NCBI RefSeq assembly: GCF_002860365.1
Contig: NZ_NMWT01000011.1
Span: 17,572-81,571, forward strand
From: Bifidobacterium parmae
Lineage (GTDB): Bacteria; Actinomycetota; Actinomycetes; Actinomycetales; Bifidobacteriaceae
DNA: 64,000 nt
Reading direction: 5' to 3'
Shown here piece after piece: positions 34,271 through 43,692 of the stretch. The notes under the pieces are model-generated. The model searched no databases. It saw only the letters and a list, made by a program, of their open reading frames with translations, and was not told the DNA's origin. The position numbers were made by a program, and so were the translations under genes. Position 1 is the first letter of the stretch, and every line of letters starts with the position of its first letter.

Positions 34271-36148
34271 TCAGCGCTGGTAGGCGTCGGTCACGTCGAT
34301 GAGTTCGACCGCGCCGTCGGAGGCCGCGGAGGCGCCGTTGGAGGCGGACTGGCCGGAATCCTTGGACGAACCGTTGGACGAGCCGTCGCCCGACTCGTCG
34401 CCGAACGGCACATCGTCCAGATTCTGCTGCGACGGCCACTGGTTGTTCTTGTCGACGCCGGAATCCGCGGGGTTGGCGTTGCTGTGCATGAACGTCACCA
34501 CGGCGAACGCCAGTGCGGCGACGATGAGCACGCTGGCGATGATGACGACCGCCACGGTCGTGGTCATCTTGCCGAACAGACGCTGCTTCGACAGGTTGTC
34601 GACATCCGCCGCGGCTTCGGCGGCGCCGGCCGGAGCCTCCTTCGGCGTGAAGCTCGGCGGCTGCTGCATCGACGCGTCGGTCGCGGCGACGCCACGGGCG
34701 TGCGGCGCGGGCGCGAACGCCACCGGTGCGCCGCCGTCATGGTCGATCGGCTTCATGCCGACGATCGTCGCGTCCATATCGGGCGTATGCGGCGCGGCGG
34801 CGTTCGCGCCGGCAGTGCCAGCAGCGCCCGCAGCGGCGGCCTCGGCGGCGCCGGTCTTCGGCGCGGGCAGCGCCGGCGACGGCTTGGCGGACTGCATCTC
34901 CTGACGCACCGACGACACGTCGATCGCCTCGGTGGCCATGTTCGGGTCGACGAACACGGGGATGCGCGTCGTCTCCTCACCGGGGTTCGCGCCGGATGCC
35001 GTCGGCAGCGCCTGCGTCTGGAACGAGAATTCATGGAACAGGTCATCGCCCTGATAGCCGGCGTCGCCCGCGGCGGCGGGACGCTCGGGCAGGTCGGGCA
35101 TGCGCGTGAGACGGCTCGCCGCCTCGGCGGACAGACGGCCCGGCTGGTCGCCGGCCGAGGCGCCGAGCACGCTCGGCGAATAGCTGTCGAAATCGGCCTG
35201 CATCTCGGCGAACGTCTGCTTGTTCTGCTCGGCGACCACGCGTTCGGCGTGGCGGGCGGCCTCGGCCTCGGTCAACGCACGGTTGATGGTCAGATCGGGC
35301 AGTTTCTCCGTCGTGACCACGGTGTCGGGCAGTTCGACCAGCGTGTCGCCGTCGATGGCGCGCACCTGCGCGGTGGAGATCGAGCCTGCGCCGGCGTCGG
35401 ACGGCAGGGCGATGTCCTGGTCGGTCAGATCGGTGAGCGGCTTGTATTCGCCGAGCAGCGCGGTCAGCTCGCTCAGCGTGAGCATCGGCTCGCCGTGGCT
35501 GCCGTCCTCCTTGGCGAGTTCGAGGCCGCGCGACAGGATCACGCGGAATTCGCCGGGGATCTCGCCGAGCGAGGCGAGGTCGTACGTCGTGTCCGGCGAG
35601 GACGGGCGGCGCGTCAGCAATGCGTAGAGCACGGACGCCAGCTGGCGGATGGCGAGCTGTTCGCCCTGGATCGACTCCGGCGCCTTGGTCGGTTCGGCCA
35701 GCAGGCCGGACAGCGGCGCGTCGGCGATCTCGACGCCCTGCACGGACACGCGGATCGTGTCGGTGGACAGTCGCGGCGTCTCCAACGCGGTCGCGACGGC
35801 CGCGGTCTCGCCGATGATCGAACGCATCGCCTCGAAGCTGATCGTGCCGCTGGCCGGACCGTTCAGGTATTCGGTGAGGGACAGGCCGGTCTCGATGCGG
35901 GTGACGAGCACCGCCGCCTCGCCCGACTTGCGGAACTGCAGCACCGGCGTGATGCCGTTCTTGCGGCCGAGCTGCGTGGCCAGGGAGGACACGTCCTCCA
36001 GCGTGCTCGGATCGGTGAGGACGAACAGCTGACAATCGTGGGCGAGCACGCGGTCGTTGGCCTTCCAAGCCTGCACACCGGGCTCGTCGCGAAGCAGCGT
36101 GACCAGGGTATAGCGGTTGAAAAGCGTGTCTCCCAGCTGAGGCTTCAT
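34271..36148 (-). CDS. Pseudokinase-like membrane protein next to murJ
   Basis: Protein of 625 residues with an N-terminal kinase-like domain (about 1-240: GDTLFNRYTLVTLLRDEPGV, a degenerate P-loop, then AWKANDRVLAHDCQLFVL) in which I cannot find the ATP-site lysine motif, an HRD or a DFG, so it should be inactive. An Ala/Pro-rich cytoplasmic linker, one membrane segment (TTTVAVVIIASVLIVAALAF, about 530-550) and a Ser/Asp-rich outer tail follow. In mycobacteria the MurJ protein itself carries a C-terminal pseudokinase that binds FhaA; here the same module is a separate gene 70 bp downstream of murJ. A role in regulating lipid II flipping is inferred from this parallel. The ATG at 36148 is the natural start. 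Confidence 0.75.
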   Translation of the reverse strand: MKPQLGDTLFNRYTLVTLLRDEPGVQAWKANDRVLAHDCQLFVLTDPSTLEDVSSLATQLGRKNGITPVLQFRKSGEAAVLVTRIETGLSLTEYLNGPASGTISFEAMRSIIGETAAVATALETPRLSTDTIRVSVQGVEIADAPLSGLLAEPTKAPESIQGEQLAIRQLASVLYALLTRRPSSPDTTYDLASLGEIPGEFRVILSRGLELAKEDGSHGEPMLTLSELTALLGEYKPLTDLTDQDIALPSDAGAGSISTAQVRAIDGDTLVELPDTVVTTEKLPDLTINRALTEAEAARHAERVVAEQNKQTFAEMQADFDSYSPSVLGASAGDQPGRLSAEAASRLTRMPDLPERPAAAGDAGYQGDDLFHEFSFQTQALPTASGANPGEETTRIPVFVDPNMATEAIDVSSVRQEMQSAKPSPALPAPKTGAAEAAAAGAAGTAGANAAAPHTPDMDATIVGMKPIDHDGGAPVAFAPAPHARGVAATDASMQQPPSFTPKEAPAGAAEAAADVDNLSKQRLFGKMTTTVAVVIIASVLIVAALAFAVVTFMHSNANPADSGVDKNNQWPSQQNLDDVPFGDESGDGSSNGSSKDSGQSASNGASAASDGAVELIDVTDAYQR

Positions 36149-36217
36149 AGTTTCTTCGACTCCGTAATGCGTAAGCGCTTCGACGCCACCATACGAGTCG
36201 ATGGCGCTGAGGCCATT

Positions 36218-37873
36218 CTAGTCATGGGGATGGTCGAACGGAAGGCGTCGGGAGACCGACGCGAGGATCGTCGCGAACTCCTCGCAACGCAGCACGATGA
36301 GCATCGACGCGTAGACGGCCGCCGTGGCCACCGTCATCAGCGCGCAGAAGCCGAACGCCTGGAACCAGTTGAGCCGGTCGAGGCGCATCGAGGCGCCGAG
36401 CAGCAGCATCACCGGATCGGTGAGCAGCCACGCGGCCAGTCCGGCGACGAGCGCGGCGATCAGCGCCTTGAGATACGTGACCGCGATGCGGCGTCCGTCC
36501 AGATGCCCGTCGAAGCGACGCCGCAGCATCGCGACCAGCGACGGGAAGCTCAGCAGGTAGCCGACCGTCATCGACAGTCCCACGCCCGCCGTCCACCAGC
36601 GTGGCGGCGCGAGCAGCATCACGGCGATCTCGAACACGACCTGGATGATGCTCACCTGCAGCTGGAACAGGAACGGGTGGCGGCCGTCCTCGAACGCGAA
36701 GAACGTGCGCTGGATGAGCAGGTAGGCGCTGGTCAGCGGCAGGCCGAGCGCCAGCGCGACCATCGGCCCGGCGATCAGTTTCGCCTCCTGCACGCCCACG
36801 CTGGGCAGCAGCGCGATCGTGATCGGCACCGGCATCACGACGATCGCCATCGTGAAGTACATCATCATCACGCCCACGTTGCGCAGGGCGCCGCTCAGGT
36901 CGTCGCGCGCCTCGTCGAGATTGCGTTCGGCGACCGCGCGCGAGATCTTCGGGAAGATCGCGGTGCCCACCGACACGGCGATCAGCGAGTACGGCAGGAT
37001 GTACAGCGTGAACGCGTTCTGGTAGGAGCCGTTGCCGGCGATGCCGTACAGGTCGTTGCCGGCGAACGGGGCGCCGTTGGTGATGCGCGCGTTGACGATG
37101 TTCGCGAGCTCCTGCACGCCCATCACGCCGACGCTCCACGCGGCCACCGGGCCCATCGCCTTGAGGCCGATGCCGCTCACGCCCCACTGCGGACGGTAGT
37201 GCAGGCCGAGGCGCATCAGCGGGACGAACAGGACGATCGCCTGGAACGCGACGCCCAGCGTCCACGTGCCGGCGGTGAGCATCACCTTCTCGGTGGTCCA
37301 GAATTCGAGCGGCGCGCGGGCGGCCCTGCCGAACAGGATGAGGAACATCGTGAAGCCGGCGCAGCTGATCACGTTCGCGCCGACCGAGCTCCACGCGTAG
37401 GTGACGAAGTTGTCCTTCGCGGCGAGGATCTGGCCGAGCACCGTGTACAGGCCGTAGAAGAAGATCTGCGGCATGCACCATAGGGTGAACGCGTTGACGA
37501 GCGCACGCTCCGCCGGGCCCCAGCTGTTGTCGAGGTACAGCATCGTGAGCAGCGGCGTGGCGAGCATCATCAGCAGCGTCATGCCGGCGAGCAGCGCGAT
37601 CGCCAGCGTGATGAGCTTGTTGAGCCGCTCCTGCGCGTCATGCTCCTTGAGCGTGCGCACGATCTGCGGCACGAGCACCGCGTTGAAGATGCCGCCGGAG
37701 ATCACGGTGAACAGCACCTGCGGGATCATCGATCCCGTCTGATAGGCGTTCGCGGCGATGCCGGTCGTGCCGAGGCACGCGGCGAGCAGGATCGTGCGGA
37801 TCTGGCCGGTGATGCGTGAGGCCATCGTCCCTGATGCCATGATCAGGGAGTTGCGGCCGACGTTGGAACTCAT
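36218..37873 (-). CDS. murJ: Lipid II flippase MurJ (MviN)
   Basis: Integral membrane flippase of the MOP superfamily that exports lipid II for peptidoglycan synthesis, 551 residues with about 14 hydrophobic segments. The ATG at 37873 has AAGAAGGA upstream; the open frame reaches 38416 but that part overlaps the preceding gene. The family N terminus SLIMASGTMASRITGQIRTI and the conserved VLVPQIVRTL, WCMPQIFFYGLYTVLGQIL and ISRAVAERN segments are present. The start overlaps the DUF6049 stop by four bases. Confidence 0.95.
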   Translation of the reverse strand: MSSNVGRNSLIMASGTMASRITGQIRTILLAACLGTTGIAANAYQTGSMIPQVLFTVISGGIFNAVLVPQIVRTLKEHDAQERLNKLITLAIALLAGMTLLMMLATPLLTMLYLDNSWGPAERALVNAFTLWCMPQIFFYGLYTVLGQILAAKDNFVTYAWSSVGANVISCAGFTMFLILFGRAARAPLEFWTTEKVMLTAGTWTLGVAFQAIVLFVPLMRLGLHYRPQWGVSGIGLKAMGPVAAWSVGVMGVQELANIVNARITNGAPFAGNDLYGIAGNGSYQNAFTLYILPYSLIAVSVGTAIFPKISRAVAERNLDEARDDLSGALRNVGVMMMYFTMAIVVMPVPITIALLPSVGVQEAKLIAGPMVALALGLPLTSAYLLIQRTFFAFEDGRHPFLFQLQVSIIQVVFEIAVMLLAPPRWWTAGVGLSMTVGYLLSFPSLVAMLRRRFDGHLDGRRIAVTYLKALIAALVAGLAAWLLTDPVMLLLGASMRLDRLNWFQAFGFCALMTVATAAVYASMLIVLRCEEFATILASVSRRLPFDHPHD

Positions 37874-40140
37874 TCGTCGGGGTCCTTCTTGCGGTTGAAC
37901 TGTCGCCACAGGCCGAGGGCGCCGAGCGCCACGGCGAGGCCGATGATGATGAAGCCGGTCTTGTCGCTGATCTTGAGCACGCAGTTGATCGCCGTGTCCT
38001 GCGAGCCGCCGAACGTGACGCCGCCGCGGTCCTGCAGCGAGACGTGCGCGGTCGCCGAACCGGAGGTGGCGGCGCGCAGCGTGAACGTCACCTGCGCCTC
38101 GCCGCGCGCCGGGATCGTCACCGTGTTGCGGCGCGACGTGACGATCTCCGGCGAATCGGTGATCGAGAAGACGCGGATCGTGACCGGGTAGGGGGTGCTG
38201 TTGCTGACGGTCACCGGCATCGTCGCGGTCTCCGAGACCATCGTCACCGTTTCTGACGGGGTGAGGCTCACGCCGCCGAGCAGGTCGTTGGCGAGTTGTT
38301 GCGCGCCGCCGACGGCCGTCATCGACGTGGTCGTGTCGACCTCCGCCGAGCCGCCGTCGATGGCGAGGGCGTGCAGCGCGAGTTCCGCGTGCGCGTCGAG
38401 CAGCCGCCCGATCCACGCGGACGCCGCCTTGCCGTCGTCGCCGTTGTTGCTGCCGTTGCCGTTGTCGTTGTCGTCGCCGTCGCCGAGGATGCTGTCGCGG
38501 AATCGCGTGATGTCGCCGCGGCCCGCGGACAGGGAGGCGAGCACGTTCGTCACGTTCGACGAGTCCGCCGCGGACATGCCGGAGTCGGCGGGGACGGCGT
38601 TGCGCGCGTCGTCGCCGCTCGCATACGGGTCGGCGTGCGCGAGCGCGTCGAGGTCGCCGGTCTTCAGCCAGGACGCCGATTCGACCGCGTCCATGAACGC
38701 GTCCACGGTGGCGGCGTCCGAGTCGGCGGAGAAGCAGACGAGCAGGTCGCGTTCGTTGTACGGCTGCTCCATCTGGTAGAACGCGCTCTGCGCGACGAAG
38801 CGGGCGAGACGGCCCGCCATCGTCGACTCGGCCGTGGCCTTCGCGTTCGTGGCCTTGCCTTTGGCGAGGTTGCTCAGTTCGCGCTGTTCGACAAGCACGG
38901 TCACGTCGCCCGCGTCTGTCGGCACGACCACGGTGCCCGTGTGCACGGTGTCCGTTTCGGAGGATTCGAAGTCATGCGTGGAGACGACGGTCGTGTAGCC
39001 CTGGCGGCGGGCGGCGGTGAGCGCGTCGAGCGTCCACTGGCCCTGGCCCTGCCAGGCGATCGTCCGCGACGTGGCCTTCTGGTCGCCGAGCGCCGCACGG
39101 TAGTCGGCGAGGGCGGCGCTCGCGTTCCACGCGTCGTCGCCGATGCCGGCGTTCGCGTAGCGTTCCGCGGCGTTCTCCTGCGCCGTGTAGGCGGTGATGT
39201 CGAAGCCTGCGGGCTGCATGATCGCCGTCGTCTGCGGCGGCATCGCCAGCGCGTCCAGATACGTCGGGTCGGCGATGGTCTGCAGCGAGGAGTGCTTCGA
39301 GATCGTCTGTTCGAGCGAATGGTCGAAGCGCGTGTGGTCGCCTTCCAGCACGGCCGCGCCGATCGCCGTGGCCTTGCCGGTGCTGCCGGTGCCGGTGGAT
39401 CCGTTGTTCGATCCGTTGGAAGATCCGGCGGAATCATCGGTGTCGTCGGTGACGAGCTTCGTGAGCGTGTCCGCGTCGGCGGTCCAGTGGCCGCTGGTCA
39501 GCGGCATCGCCATCGTGATGGTCATCGCCGGCGTGTTCGCGTTGTCGAGTCCGGCGGACGAACGCGTCAGGAACGTGTGTACGGCGACGTTCGCGCCGTC
39601 GTGGGTGTACGTGACGAGCAGCGGCTTCGGACCCCAGTTGAGCATCTGCGTGAGCGCCTGCGCGTCCGCGCCCTGGTCGATCGTGACCGTGGCGCTCTGC
39701 TTCGGCTGCAATGCGGGCACGGAGGCGGAGCCGAGGCTCGCCGGCGCGGGGATTGGGCTTTCGGACTGCGCCCACTCCTGCATGTCGGTGCGGGAGGTGA
39801 ACGTGAACATCGGATTCGTGTCGAGCGTGACCTCGCCGGCCGCCCATGCGGCGTCGCCGGTGTTCGTGACGGTCGCCTTGAGGTGGAAGCCGGACGTGTC
39901 GGTGACGACCGCGGTCATCTCGGTCAGCGCGAGCGTCTGCGCGGAGGTGTCCGTCGTACCGTCGGCGTTCGCGGCGCCGCTCGCGGATCGCGCGGTGCCG
40001 GCGTTCGCGGCGTCGCCGTCGGCGGCGGATGCGGACGCCGGAAGCGCCACGGCACCTGCCACGAACGCCGCGGCGAGCAGCATACCCGCCGCGATGCGCC
40101 ACCAAGCCTGGATGCGTCGTAGGGGGGCGTATTGAATCAC
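37870..40140 (-). CDS. DUF6049 secreted membrane-anchored protein
   Basis: Large extracytoplasmic protein of about 756 residues with an N-terminal signal anchor (MLLAAAFVAGAVALPASASA), a long outer region and a C-terminal membrane segment (TGFIIIGLAVALGALGLW) followed by a basic tail. The family sits between mutT-like and mviN genes in actinobacteria (the Rv3909 position) and its biochemical role is unknown; envelope assembly is suggested by context. I prefer the GTG at 40140, whose GTGA overlaps the Nudix stop; the frame also opens at 40179. Asp/Asn/Gly-rich runs near residues 245-270 and 555-575 look disordered. C-terminal beta-sandwich-like repeats (TVTNTGDAAWAAGEVTLD type) are seen near the N terminus. 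Confidence 0.82.
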   Translation of the reverse strand: MIQYAPLRRIQAWWRIAAGMLLAAAFVAGAVALPASASAADGDAANAGTARSASGAANADGTTDTSAQTLALTEMTAVVTDTSGFHLKATVTNTGDAAWAAGEVTLDTNPMFTFTSRTDMQEWAQSESPIPAPASLGSASVPALQPKQSATVTIDQGADAQALTQMLNWGPKPLLVTYTHDGANVAVHTFLTRSSAGLDNANTPAMTITMAMPLTSGHWTADADTLTKLVTDDTDDSAGSSNGSNNGSTGTGSTGKATAIGAAVLEGDHTRFDHSLEQTISKHSSLQTIADPTYLDALAMPPQTTAIMQPAGFDITAYTAQENAAERYANAGIGDDAWNASAALADYRAALGDQKATSRTIAWQGQGQWTLDALTAARRQGYTTVVSTHDFESSETDTVHTGTVVVPTDAGDVTVLVEQRELSNLAKGKATNAKATAESTMAGRLARFVAQSAFYQMEQPYNERDLLVCFSADSDAATVDAFMDAVESASWLKTGDLDALAHADPYASGDDARNAVPADSGMSAADSSNVTNVLASLSAGRGDITRFRDSILGDGDDNDNGNGSNNGDDGKAASAWIGRLLDAHAELALHALAIDGGSAEVDTTTSMTAVGGAQQLANDLLGGVSLTPSETVTMVSETATMPVTVSNSTPYPVTIRVFSITDSPEIVTSRRNTVTIPARGEAQVTFTLRAATSGSATAHVSLQDRGGVTFGGSQDTAINCVLKISDKTGFIIIGLAVALGALGLWRQFNRKKDPDE

Positions 40141-41120
40141 TCGTTTGCCTGCCTGTTCAGTTTCCGGGAGTAAAGCCATGCGATCTTGCGCTCATTAGGG
40201 TAGCTGAGCACGTCGTCCAGATCCTTGAAATCCACCCAGATCGCGTCCTCCGCCTCATGGTCGGGGTCGCCTTCCACGGTGAGGTCGCCGCCGATCTGCT
40301 TCAACGCGAAATGGTGGACGAGCTTGTGTACGCGCTGCGTCGTGCCGGTGAACCAGTAGTCGATCGTCGCGATCGACTCGACCACCTCGCCGAGGATGCC
40401 GGTCTCCTCGTGCACTTCGCGCACGGCCGTCTGCTGCGGCGTCTCGCCTTTCTCGATATGCCCCTTCGGCAGACACCATTCGAGATGCCCGCTGCGCGAA
40501 TGGCGCGCGATGATCGCCACGCGTCCGCGCTCGTCGAACACGAGTCCGCCGGCCGAATACTCGCGCACGACCGGCAGCTCCTGCGCGTCCAGCGAGGCGA
40601 ACGTCGTCGGCCCGTCCGAGGAGCGTTTGCGCGGCATCATCGCCGGCGTCGGGATGCGCGGGGCCGGCGCGGGGACGCCGGGCGCGGCGGCGACATCCAG
40701 CGGAGTCACCGTGACGCCGCCCGCCGGCTCGACCGTGACGGACGCCGTGACCGACGTCTCGACGCGCGTGGTGATGCGCTGGCCGCTGGGCGTCGTGTCG
40801 GAACCGGTGACGCGCACGCGCGCGAACACGGTGGCGGGCGTCGGCGTCGACATCGGCGTCGCCTTCGCCGCCTCCCGCGCGACCATCGACGCGACCGTCT
40901 GCGCCGTGTCGATGGTGCCGGCGGCATCGATGATGTCGTCGACGGTCGGCGGCGCGGGCTGTCGCGGCGCGGGAGTCTGCGGGGATGGCGCGGGGACGGG
41001 CTTCGGACGGGACTGGGACGTGTACATGAGCACGTCCTCGTCGCGGCCGTTTTGGGCATGGTTGACCGCGGCATCGTCGGCATGCCTCAGCATGCGCGCA
41101 AGGTCCGCGGGCGTAATCAT
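40137..41120 (-). CDS. Nudix hydrolase (MutT4-like)
   Basis: Hydrolase of nucleoside diphosphates linked to another group, 327 residues from the ATG at 41120 (GGTGGAAGG upstream; ATG 41150 is an alternative). The Nudix box GHIEKGETPQQTAVREVHEE followed by TGI is complete at about residues 223-245, in a C-terminal domain of about 150 residues. The N-terminal 180 residues are Pro/Ala/Thr-rich and low-complexity, with no recognisable domain, which is unusual for a Nudix protein. Gene order with cca, DUF6049 and murJ equals that of pcnA-mutT4-Rv3909-mviN in Mycobacterium tuberculosis. Divergent from cca; substrate unknown. Confidence 0.9.
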   Translation of the reverse strand: MITPADLARMLRHADDAAVNHAQNGRDEDVLMYTSQSRPKPVPAPSPQTPAPRQPAPPTVDDIIDAAGTIDTAQTVASMVAREAAKATPMSTPTPATVFARVRVTGSDTTPSGQRITTRVETSVTASVTVEPAGGVTVTPLDVAAAPGVPAPAPRIPTPAMMPRKRSSDGPTTFASLDAQELPVVREYSAGGLVFDERGRVAIIARHSRSGHLEWCLPKGHIEKGETPQQTAVREVHEETGILGEVVESIATIDYWFTGTTQRVHKLVHHFALKQIGGDLTVEGDPDHEAEDAIWVDFKDLDDVLSYPNERKIAWLYSRKLNRQANE

Positions 41121-41272
41121 GCCTTCCACCTTACTCAAGTCCCTGTGCATGTCGAGTAACGGTATGCTGGTAGCGACAGATACTGACCGATGCGCCGGGA
41201 CCGGCGCACGGCAGGGAGCAACGTATCCGGAAGCATCCGAGAAGCATCCGAGAAGTGTCCGAAAGGATTGGC

Positions 41273-42682
41273 GTGGATTTCGAAGTTTGGCCGGAAGCCA
41301 TTGAATTGGGTCGCATGTTCGCCGCCGAAGGCTACGAGCTGGCGTTGGTGGGCGGTCCCGTGCGCGATCTGCTGCTGCACCGCCGCAGCCACGACCTCGA
41401 CTTCTGCACGTCGGCGCGCCCCGAGCAGTTCGAGCCGATCCTGCGCCGTTTCGGCCACGACGGCTTCTGGGACATGGGCCGCAAGTTCGGCACGCTGGGC
41501 GCGATGCGCCGCCGCGACGACGGCACCGAGGTGAAGGTGGAGGTCACCACCTACCGTTCCGACACGTACGATCCGGATTCGCGCAAGCCGGAGGTCCAGT
41601 ACGGCGATACGTTGGAAGGCGACCTGTCGCGCCGCGACTTCACCGTCAACGCGATGGCGCTGCGCGTGCCCGACCTCGAATTCGTCGACCCGTTCGGCGG
41701 TGCCAACGACCTCGCGAAGGGCGTCCTGCGCACGCCGGTCGACCCGCGCCAGTCGTTCGACGACGATCCGCTGCGCATGATGCGCGCCGTGCGATTCGTC
41801 GCCCAGCTCGGCTTCTCCATCGAACCGGAGACCGCCGAGGCGATCAGCGCGATGACCGAGCGCATCTCGATCGTGTCCGCCGAACGCGTGCGCGACGAGC
41901 TCACCAAGCTGCTGCTCTCCGACCGCCCGCGCGCCGGCATCGAAGCGCTCGTCGAATCCGGATTGGCGGACATCGTGCTGCCGGAGATCCCCGCGCTCGA
42001 ACTGCAGATCGACGAGCATCACCGCCACAAGGACGTGTTCGAGCACACGATGATCGTGCTCGACCGCGCCGTCGCGCTGGAGACCGGCGACGACGGCCCG
42101 GTGCCGCGCCCCGACCTGACGCTGCGTCTCGCCGCGATCATGCACGATGTCGGCAAGCCGAAGACGCGCCGGTTCGAGCCGGGCGGCAAGGTGAGCTTCC
42201 ACCATCACGACGCGGTCGGCGCGAAGCTGACGCGCAAACGCCTCAAGGCGTTGCGCTTCGACCATCACATCGTCGACGACGTGAGCGAGCTCGTGAATCT
42301 TCACCTGCGCTTCCACGGCTACGTGGACGAGCCGTGGACGGACTCCGCGGTGCGCCGCTACGTGAAGGACGCCGGCCACCTGTACGAGCGTCTCAACCGG
42401 CTGACCCGCGCCGACGCGACCACGCAGAATCGCCGCAAGGCGCGCATCTTCGCCGAGGCGATGGACGAGATGGAGGCGCGCGTCAAGGAGCTCAAGGAGA
42501 AGGAGGACTTCGACGCGATCCGCCCGGATCTGGACGGCAACGAGATCATGTCGATTCTCGGCCTGGAACCCGGCCCGATGGTCGGCCAGGCCTACCGCCA
42601 CATGCTCGAATACCGCCTCGATAACGGCCCCGTAGACCACGAAACCGCCGTTGAAGAGCTGAAGCGCTGGGCGAGCCGTTAG
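41273..42682 (+). CDS. cca: CCA tRNA nucleotidyltransferase
   Basis: Adds or repairs the 3' CCA end of tRNAs. The GTG at 41273 with GAAAGGA five bases upstream gives 469 residues; a GTG at 41255 is possible but has no ribosome site. The nucleotidyltransferase motif ALVGGPVRDLLLHR and the metal-binding HDLDF are at the N terminus, then RRDFTVNAMAL and DDPLRMMRAVRFVAQ of the neck region; an HD domain follows with KDVFEHTMIVL and AAIMHDVGKP. The combination is typical of the actinobacterial PcnA/Cca class. A short repeat GAAGCATCCGA lies in the leader (41230-41250). The last codons fall inside the 114-bp tandem repeat. Confidence 0.95.
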   Translation: MDFEVWPEAIELGRMFAAEGYELALVGGPVRDLLLHRRSHDLDFCTSARPEQFEPILRRFGHDGFWDMGRKFGTLGAMRRRDDGTEVKVEVTTYRSDTYDPDSRKPEVQYGDTLEGDLSRRDFTVNAMALRVPDLEFVDPFGGANDLAKGVLRTPVDPRQSFDDDPLRMMRAVRFVAQLGFSIEPETAEAISAMTERISIVSAERVRDELTKLLLSDRPRAGIEALVESGLADIVLPEIPALELQIDEHHRHKDVFEHTMIVLDRAVALETGDDGPVPRPDLTLRLAAIMHDVGKPKTRRFEPGGKVSFHHHDAVGAKLTRKRLKALRFDHHIVDDVSELVNLHLRFHGYVDEPWTDSAVRRYVKDAGHLYERLNRLTRADATTQNRRKARIFAEAMDEMEARVKELKEKEDFDAIRPDLDGNEIMSILGLEPGPMVGQAYRHMLEYRLDNGPVDHETAVEELKRWASR

Positions 42683-42914
42683 GCGGACAGTCCGGTGGAC
42701 TGTCCGTAGGTGAGCCCTGAGTGAGGCGGAAGCCGAACGAAGGCAGGTTTGGGTCCGGCCGTAGGCCGGTCTGAAACAGCTGGACCGAGCCGTTAGGCGG
42801 ACAGTCCGGTGGACTGTCCGTAGGTGAGCCCTGAGTGAGGCGGAAGCCGAACGAAGGCAGGTTTGGGTCCGGCCGTAGGCCGGTCTGAAACAGCTGGACC
42901 GAGCCGTTAGGCGG
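42673..42914. repeat. 114-bp perfect tandem duplication covering the cca stop
   Basis: Two 114-bp copies (42673-42786 and 42787-42900) and a 14-bp third start (42901-42914) are in direct order with no mismatch that I can see. Each unit begins with the last cca codons GAGCCGTTAG and contains the hairpin GGACAGTCC-GGT-GGACTGTCC and a second inverted pair GGTCC/GGACC around GGCCGTAGGCC. It separates cca from the convergent AbiEii-like gene, so the first hairpin may terminate cca. I do not recognise the unit. Confidence 0.9.
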
Positions 42915-42929
42915 ATGATGGGATATCCG

Positions 42930-43682
42930 TTATCGCAGCTGGTATACGCTTTCGAGTAGATCGATCAGTTCGGACTGCTTGCCGAGCACTCCGATTTGCT
43001 TCAACGGCAGTTGTCTCGTTTTCATGTGCCGCAGGAACTCCGCCATGTCGGTTCGGGGTTCGTCCTCGAGTTCGATGCGGTCCGATGGTGCCAGAAGCTG
43101 TGTGAGACGGAACACATCATATTGATGCTTCTTCAGATTCTTGGCATCCACGTGTTCGCCGGCTTCGTGTCTCGCGTCCAAATCCAGCCACGCTTTTGCC
43201 TTGAACGGAATCAGGTATCGTTCGTTCAGCACACTGACCCCGTTCAAGATTTCACGGCCGTCCTGCAGCAGCCGGTAATAGCTGTCGTCCAACATGATGG
43301 CGGACAGGCTGGAAACGTCATCGGAGATGTGAATCGGGGTTACGGCCGATGCTTCGTCGATGGTGAAATCCGGGTGTCGCGAGAACAGCTCGATCATCGT
43401 CGGGAATCCGGGAGCCTGTGGATGGTCGAAGCGATAGAAATGCGGTTTCGTCGAGTTCGCCGCGATGAAGGAGTATCCTCCATCGCGGATGAAATCCCAC
43501 AGCGTACGCGCGAACGCGGCATCATCTCCTTCCGCGATCAGCACCATGTCGACGTCCTTGGTCGCACGGAATTCCAATCCGTTGTCATCCATGATGATGC
43601 TGCACGCGGTGCCGCCGATGATGACGTAGGAATCCTCGTATCCGGCGAATGCGGTTGCTATGCGTTGCAATCCTTGGGTCAT
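42930..43682 (-). CDS. Nucleotidyltransferase-like protein, AbiEii-type toxin candidate
   Basis: Protein of 250 residues with a minimal nucleotidyltransferase signature: VIIGGTACSIIMD (about 20-32) followed by TKDVDMVL, which gives the GG and paired-Asp motif of the AbiEii/DUF6036 superfamily. I use the ATG at 43682 with AGGGGGAAG upstream; a GTG at 43703 would overlap the preceding gene. It lies 10 bp after the winged-helix gene and is surely co-transcribed with it. In type IV systems the second gene encodes the toxin and the first the repressor-antitoxin. Codon use is less GC-rich than in the origin genes. Toxin activity is inferred from pairing only. Confidence 0.7.
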   Translation of the reverse strand: MTQGLQRIATAFAGYEDSYVIIGGTACSIIMDDNGLEFRATKDVDMVLIAEGDDAAFARTLWDFIRDGGYSFIAANSTKPHFYRFDHPQAPGFPTMIELFSRHPDFTIDEASAVTPIHISDDVSSLSAIMLDDSYYRLLQDGREILNGVSVLNERYLIPFKAKAWLDLDARHEAGEHVDAKNLKKHQYDVFRLTQLLAPSDRIELEDEPRTDMAEFLRHMKTRQLPLKQIGVLGKQSELIDLLESVYQLR

Positions 43683-43692
43683 GTTCTTCCCC

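Noticed and set aside
36218-38416. 732-codon form of MurJ
   Set aside because: The first 181 codons overlap the DUF6049 gene and are Arg/Pro-rich shadow sequence; the true N terminus begins at 37873.
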